Source of the DNA: JACDCY01 sp964350145
Lineage (GTDB): Bacteria; Gemmatimonadota; Gemmatimonadetes; Gemmatimonadales; Gemmatimonadaceae
Length of the DNA stretch: 64,000 bases
Direction: 5' to 3'
Assembly (NCBI GenBank): GCA_964350145.1
Contig: CAYGJL010000006.1
Coordinates: forward strand, 26,488-90,487
A model generated the notes under the pieces. It was not told the DNA's origin. It saw only the letters and a list, made by a program, of their open reading frames with translations, and searched no databases. Position 1 is the stretch's first letter. Every line of letters begins with the position of its first letter. Shown here one piece after another: positions 59,750 to 64,000 of the stretch. The translations under genes were made by a program, and so were the position numbers.

Positions 59750-59959
59750 AGCCAGTACACATCGAGAGGTACTTCACATGACGACGCGTCGAGATTTCGT
59801 AAAGNNNNNNNNNNNNNNNNNNNNNNNNNNNNNNNNNNNNNNNNNNNNNNNNNNNNNNNNNNNNNNNNNNNNNNNNNNNNNNNNNNNNNNNNNNNNNNNN
59901 NNNNAGCCAGTACACATCGAGAGGTACTTCACATGACGACGCGTCGAGATTTCGTAAAG
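59750..59959. other. Assembly gap (100 N, 59805-59904) flanked by identical 55-bp sequences
   Basis: The 55 bp at 59750-59804, from AGCCAGTACACATCGAGAGG to the N run, are repeated exactly at 59905-59959. Identical ends of one k-mer length around exactly 100 N is what a scaffolder leaves when it joins two overlapping contigs without merging them. The second start codon (59933) leads into the real gene; the first (59778) is its duplicate. Confidence 0.9.
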
Positions 59960-61537
59960 TCCGTTTCCGCGGTCGCGGTCGGCGGCTCGCTCATAGGTGA
60001 CCCGTTCGCACGCGCGCTCCCATCGGCGGCAAAGCCGAGCGTGGGCGATCCGCTGTTCCGCGAGCTGGCGATGGTCGCCCTGGACGCGGCGAGAGGCGCG
60101 GGCGCGCAGTACGCCGACGTGCGCATCTCGAGCCGGCAGGACCAGGGGATTTCGACGCGTGAGCGAAGAGTGCAGGGGCTGCAGTCGAGCGAGACCTTCG
60201 GCTTCGGCGTGCGGGCGCTGGTGGACGGCGCGTGGGGATTCGCGGCGAGCAGCCGGCTCACGCGGGACGAGGTGGCGGTCGTCGCGCGGAGGGCCGTGGG
60301 CCAGGCCCGCGCGAACAAGGCGGCGCAGCTCCGACCGCACGTGCTGGCGCCGGCCGCCTCGGTGGGGGAAGTAGAGTGGAAGAGTCCCGCCCGCATCGAC
60401 CCGTTCGCCATCCCCATCGACGACAAGGTGGCGCTGCTCATCAGCGCGAACGAAGCCGCGCTCGCCGCCGGCGCGCGGTTCGCCAGCTCGGGAATGGATT
60501 TCGTGAAGGACGAGAAGACGCTGGCGACCACCGACGGCAGCTTCATCGTGCAGACCTTCATCCGCTCGCAGCCGAGCATGAACGTGACCGCGGTGAAGGA
60601 CGGCGATTTCCAGTCGCGCTCGTCCACCGAGATCCAGCCGATGGGGCGCGGCTACGAGCACGTGCTGGACGGCAAGCTGGTGGAGAACGCACCGATGTGG
60701 GCGAGCGACGCGGTCGAGAAGCTGAGCGCGAAGCCGGTCGAGGTGGGGCGGTATGACCTCGTGCTGCATCCCACGCATCTCGCGCTCACCATTCACGAGT
60801 CCATCGGCCATCCGACCGAGCTCGACCGCGCCATGGGGTACGAGGCGAATTACGCGGGCACGAGCTTCATCGCTCCGCCGGAAGAGTTCCTCGGCAAGTT
60901 CCGCTACGGGCCCGACTTCATGAACGTCCAGGGCGACCGCTCGCAGGAGGGCTCGCTCGCGCAGTGCGGCTGGGACGACGAGGGCGTCAAGCCCGACGAC
61001 TTCATGATCGTGAAGGACGGGATCTTCAACGACTACCAGACGACGCGCGAGCAGGCGATGTGGCTGGACTGGTGGTACAGGCAGAGCGGCCAGCCGACGC
61101 GCTCACACGGCTGCTCGTTCGCCGAGTCCTGGTCCGACGTGCAGTTCCAGCGCATGCCGAACGTGTCGCTCATGCCCGGGGAGCAGGACATCACCTGGGA
61201 CGACATCGTCGCCGCGACCGATCGCGGCATCGGCATCAAGGGGCGCGGCTCGTACTCGATCGACCAGCAGCGGTACAACGCCCAGTTCGGCGGGCAGGTG
61301 TTCTACGAGATCCGCGGCGGGAAGATCGTGGGGATGCTCAAGGACGTCGCGTACCAGATGCGCACGCCGGAGTTCTGGAACGCCATGGACATGATCGGCG
61401 GGAAGCGCGACTACCAGCTTGGCGGAACGTTCAACGACGGTAAGGGCCAGCCGAGCCAGTCGAACGCGGTGAGCCATGGCTGCCCCACGACGCGGCACAG
61501 GCAGATCAACGTCATTAATACGGGCAGAACTACGTGA
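59933..61537 (+). CDS. TldD-family metalloprotease with Tat signal, copy 2
   Basis: A 534-aa close paralogue of the protein at 56743. Tat signal TTRRDFVKSVSAVAVGGSLI; zinc motif HESIGHPTELDRAMGYE; same SHGCSFAESWSDVQFQRMPN and GRGSYSIDQQRYNAQFGGQV segments. Most of the length aligns directly with copy 1, indicating a local duplication around the tldE gene. Ribosome site GAGAGG before the ATG at 59933. The stop codon TGA (61535-61537) is the first three bases of a TGACTAG-type heptamer array. Confidence 0.9.
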   Translation: MTTRRDFVKSVSAVAVGGSLIGDPFARALPSAAKPSVGDPLFRELAMVALDAARGAGAQYADVRISSRQDQGISTRERRVQGLQSSETFGFGVRALVDGAWGFAASSRLTRDEVAVVARRAVGQARANKAAQLRPHVLAPAASVGEVEWKSPARIDPFAIPIDDKVALLISANEAALAAGARFASSGMDFVKDEKTLATTDGSFIVQTFIRSQPSMNVTAVKDGDFQSRSSTEIQPMGRGYEHVLDGKLVENAPMWASDAVEKLSAKPVEVGRYDLVLHPTHLALTIHESIGHPTELDRAMGYEANYAGTSFIAPPEEFLGKFRYGPDFMNVQGDRSQEGSLAQCGWDDEGVKPDDFMIVKDGIFNDYQTTREQAMWLDWWYRQSGQPTRSHGCSFAESWSDVQFQRMPNVSLMPGEQDITWDDIVAATDRGIGIKGRGSYSIDQQRYNAQFGGQVFYEIRGGKIVGMLKDVAYQMRTPEFWNAMDMIGGKRDYQLGGTFNDGKGQPSQSNAVSHGCPTTRHRQINVINTGRTT

Positions 61538-61650
61538 CTGGTGACTAGTGACTAGTGACTAGTAACGGCGGCGATGATTGCAGAGGAAAAAGACGGGTCC
61601 CGGTTGGTAGTGTCTAGTCACTAGTCACTAGCCACTAGTCACTAGTCACC
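61535..61650. repeat. Family C heptamer palindrome covering two convergent stop codons
   Basis: The left arm is TGACTGG, TGACTAG, TGACTAG, TGACTAG (61535-61562). The right arm is CTAGTCA, CTAGTCA, CTAGCCA, CTAGTCA, CTAGTCA (61614-61648), the reverse complement. The loop is about 50 nt. The TldD stop (TGA, 61535-61537) and the histidine kinase stop (TAG on the minus strand, 61642-61644) are both made of repeat units. Confidence 0.93.
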
Positions 61651-63216
61651 ATTTGCTCTCGGCAGGTAGATCTTGAACGTCGTCCCCACCCCCAGCTTGC
61701 TGTACACCCAGATATAGCCCTGCGCCTGCTTCACGATGCCGTACACGGTGGCGAGGCCCAGCCCCGTGCCTTTGCCTTTCGGCTTCGTGGTGTAGAACGG
61801 CTCGAAGATGTGGGACTTGGTCTGTTCCGTCATGCCGTGCCCCGTGTCGCTGACGGTGAGCACCGCGTACTCGCCGATCGGGACGTCCACTCCCATGTGC
61901 CGGCTGGCGTACTCGGCGTCGGCCACTTCCATCTGGTCCGTCGAGATGGTCAGAATGCCGCCCTGCGGCATGGCGTCGCCGGAATTGACCGCGAGGTTGA
62001 CGAGGACCTGCTCCAGCTGGCCCGCGTCGGCCAGGACGTACAGCTGCCCGGCTGCGGACACCAGCCGCAGCTCCACGGTCTCGTTCAGCAGTCTTCGCAG
62101 CATCTTCTCCGTGTCGTGCACGACCTCGGTGAGGTCGATGCGATGCGGCTGGACGGGCTGCTTGCGGCTGAACGCCAGGAGCTGGCGGGTGAGCGTCGTC
62201 GCCCGCTCGGCCGCGCGCTGGATCTCCTGCACGTCCTCGCGCCGGGGGTCGCTGTCGGCGATGTCCGTGAGCAGGATCTGCGTGTACGACAGGATTACCG
62301 TGAGGAGATTGTTGAAGTCGTGCGCGACGCCGCCGGTGACGCGCCCGATCGCTTCGAGCTTTTGCGAGTGGATGAGCTGGGCCTGACTCTCCTGCAGCGC
62401 TTGGGTGAGGTCCTTGATCTCGGCTTCGGTCATCCGCACGCGGTTGACCATCGACAGGTCACGGGCTACGACGACACGGACCGTCCGCCCCTTCAGCGTG
62501 CCGCTTCGGCCATGGACCTCCACGGGAAACGTCGATCCGTCCTTGCGCACTAGCCTTACTTCGAGCGGTTCGTCCCTCGGCTTGGCGATGCGTCTGGCAA
62601 TCTTGTCGCGATCCTCTGGCGCGACGACCACCTCGCCGGAGCCGCCCAGCAGCTCGGCTTCTTCGTATCCGAGGAGGTTGAGCGTGGTCTTGTTGAGGTA
62701 GACGATGGTTCCGGCGTCGTGAATCATGACGCAGTCCAGCACGGCGTCGGCGACGAGCCGGAAGCGCTCCTCGCTCTCCTCGAGCTGTACCCGGTCCGCG
62801 CGCTGCTGCGTGATGTCCATCGTGAGGCCGCGGAGGACCGTCACCCTGCCCGATTCGTCCGTCTCCGCCGTGATGTTGTCTTCGACACAGATGCTGTGCC
62901 CGTCGGCGTGGACGATTCGGTACTGGGAGCGGTGCGTTCCGCCTTCGCGGGCTAGTCGGCTGAAGTCCGCCACGACGCGATCACGATCGTGCGGGTGGAT
63001 CCGGCTCTCCCAGAACTGCTGGTCGTCACGCCAGCACTCCGCCGGGAAGCCGAACATGGACTCGACGCGGCTGTTGACGTAATCGAGCTTCCCCAGGCGC
63101 GCGTTCCACTCCCATACCACAGCGTCCACGCTGTCGAGGATCTGGTCGAAGCGTCGCCGCTCGAGATCGATGGGGTGAACGTCGGTCACGGTTGCGTCAG
63201 GTTCGGAGTTCGACAT
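61642..63216 (-). CDS. PAS-domain sensor histidine kinase
   Basis: About 524 aa from the ATG at 63216. Two PAS domains (about 20-140, FDQILDSVDAVVWEWNARLG; about 150-265, RFRLVADAVLDCVMIHDAGT) precede a HisKA-type segment LEAIGRVTGGVAHDFNNLLT (His is the phosphorylation site) and an HATPase: VNLAVNSGDAMPQGG (N box), LTVSDTGHGM (G1), FEPFYTTKPKGKGTGLGLAT (F/G2). No receiver domain and no membrane helix, so probably a cytoplasmic sensor. No response regulator is adjacent. The stop codon lies in the heptamer palindrome. Confidence 0.93.
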   Translation of the reverse strand: MSNSEPDATVTDVHPIDLERRRFDQILDSVDAVVWEWNARLGKLDYVNSRVESMFGFPAECWRDDQQFWESRIHPHDRDRVVADFSRLAREGGTHRSQYRIVHADGHSICVEDNITAETDESGRVTVLRGLTMDITQQRADRVQLEESEERFRLVADAVLDCVMIHDAGTIVYLNKTTLNLLGYEEAELLGGSGEVVVAPEDRDKIARRIAKPRDEPLEVRLVRKDGSTFPVEVHGRSGTLKGRTVRVVVARDLSMVNRVRMTEAEIKDLTQALQESQAQLIHSQKLEAIGRVTGGVAHDFNNLLTVILSYTQILLTDIADSDPRREDVQEIQRAAERATTLTRQLLAFSRKQPVQPHRIDLTEVVHDTEKMLRRLLNETVELRLVSAAGQLYVLADAGQLEQVLVNLAVNSGDAMPQGGILTISTDQMEVADAEYASRHMGVDVPIGEYAVLTVSDTGHGMTEQTKSHIFEPFYTTKPKGKGTGLGLATVYGIVKQAQGYIWVYSKLGVGTTFKIYLPRANGD

Positions 63217-63250
63217 GGCGGTTGCCGCGCCCGCGCGCGATACTCCGCCC

Positions 63251-63943
63251 ATGGATGAAGGATCGAGCGTGCGGAGCCATGAGATCACCGTGCCGCGCAC
63301 AGCAAGGTACGCGGTGCTCGGCGCCGGGGTATCCCGCGTCGAGGAGGTTTGGCTTGCCTGTCACGGGTATGGCCAGTTGGCGTCGAGGTTCATTCACAGG
63401 TTTGGCGTGATCGACAATGGCAAGCGTTTGATCGTTGCTCCCGAGGCTCTGTCGCGCTTTTACGTGTCCGGCGGAACCCGACCGCATTCCGGTGACGAGA
63501 AAGTGGGGGCCTCGTGGATGACCCGCGAGGGAAGAGACGCCGAGATAGCCGACCAGGTCACATATCTCGATCTGGTTCGTGAACGCGTGTTCGATGGTTT
63601 GGCGAGGCGGAGCGCTCGTTTCGTGGGCTTCGGATTCTCGCAGGGCACCACGACTGTTTGCAGGTGGGCTGCGCGGACCGCTACTCCGCCGGAACATCTC
63701 GTTTTATGGGGGGGCGGAGTTCCGGCTGATCTTCTGGAAGGTGCGGGCAGGGAAGGCCTCACGCGCGCGACGATAACGATTGTGGTGGGCGCCAGCGATC
63801 CGATCGCTGATGACGGACGGGTCGCCGGGCACAAGAAGCAGCTCGATGCAGCCGGGTTGTCGTATCGTCTCGTGACCTTCGATGGGGGCCACGAGATAGA
63901 CGGTGGAGTGTTGCGCGAGATTGCCGATGGCCTTTATTTGTGA
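63251..63943 (+). CDS. Alpha/beta hydrolase (carboxylesterase/phospholipase type)
   Basis: A 230-aa serine hydrolase. The oxyanion region is EVWLACHGYGQLASRF, the nucleophile elbow GFGFSQGTT, the acid in VVGASDPIADDGRV and the His in FDGGHEIDGGVL, which fits the PhoC/YpfH-like carboxylesterase family. I chose the ATG at 63251 because the earlier ATG (63215) would overlap the divergent kinase start. The sequence from 63944 to the window end shows no feature I recognise. Confidence 0.85.
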   Translation: MDEGSSVRSHEITVPRTARYAVLGAGVSRVEEVWLACHGYGQLASRFIHRFGVIDNGKRLIVAPEALSRFYVSGGTRPHSGDEKVGASWMTREGRDAEIADQVTYLDLVRERVFDGLARRSARFVGFGFSQGTTTVCRWAARTATPPEHLVLWGGGVPADLLEGAGREGLTRATITIVVGASDPIADDGRVAGHKKQLDAAGLSYRLVTFDGGHEIDGGVLREIADGLYL

Positions 63944-64000
63944 AATTGCTGGACGCTTCTATTGTTTCCGTCTGCGGTTGTGCGCATGTTAGCGGGGCGT

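Noticed and set aside
61535..61650. CRISPR array
   Set aside because: The repeats are 7 bp with no spacers and are arranged as inverted arms; there are no cas genes. The Cas4-like domain at 38783 belongs to DUF2779.

Overview
This is a high-GC, gene-dense stretch of bacterial chromosome. It looks like a scaffold from an assembly, because it contains one run of 100 N. The gene content points to Gemmatimonadota or a close relative: a SprA-like giant outer-membrane protein, a carboxypeptidase-regulatory-domain TonB receptor, Tat-exported TldD-type proteins, a DUF5916 barrel protein, CtaA/CtaB heme A synthesis and Lpt/Mla envelope transport. This taxon call is an inference from protein flavour; no rRNA or tRNA was found.

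Layout. 1-6.4 kb (minus strand): a tightly coupled operon with 4-bp start/stop overlaps (DUF92, B12-type radical SAM, geranylgeranyl-reductase-like FAD enzyme, flavin reductase, methyltransferase, SRPBCC protein, FabF-type ketosynthase running off the edge). It looks like a lipid, polyketide or quinone-type biosynthetic cluster. 6.5-14.2 kb: a V4R-domain protein, a four-helix-bundle (23S IVS type) gene flanked by inverted repeats, an M24 peptidase, two lipoproteins, a heme A synthesis operon with a stand-alone COX II-like membrane hairpin, and an APC permease. 14.3-29.4 kb: envelope biogenesis, with a TonB receptor, the lptF-lptG-mlaE-mlaD run, SprA and a glutaminyl-cyclase-like M28 lipoprotein. 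29.4-34.7 kb: a large palindromic element, a ComEA-like HhH protein and the type IV pilus motor genes pilB-pilT-pilC. 34.7-44.6 kb: ion channel, ACR3 arsenite exporter, TonB, AraC-Ogt fusion, DUF2779 nuclease, a thiol-redox group (CcdA, TlpA-like thioredoxin, peroxiredoxin) and the 5-oxoprolinase genes pxpABC. 44.7-64 kb: a membrane/metal-handling pair, DUF5916 protein, ABC exporter, PhzF, M20 peptidase, DUF1624 acyltransferase-like protein, two Tat-type TldD genes around one TldE gene, a PAS histidine kinase and an alpha/beta hydrolase.

Two things stand out. (1) The peroxiredoxin gene at 41588-42223 has an in-frame UGA exactly where the peroxidatic cysteine belongs. It is followed, after 14 nt, by a perfect 7-bp stem with an 8-nt loop that fits the bacterial SECIS pattern, so this is a strong selenoprotein candidate. 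(2) Many intergenic gaps are filled by repeats built on a strict 7-bp period. There are at least four unrelated sequence families, several folded as long inverted repeats, and nearly all lie flush against gene 3' ends, sometimes supplying the stop codon itself. A related-looking inverted repeat brackets the four-helix-bundle gene, and a 348-bp palindromic element lies downstream of the M28 gene.

The scaffold gap at 59805-59904 is flanked by identical 55-bp sequences. It is most simply an assembly join rather than missing DNA.
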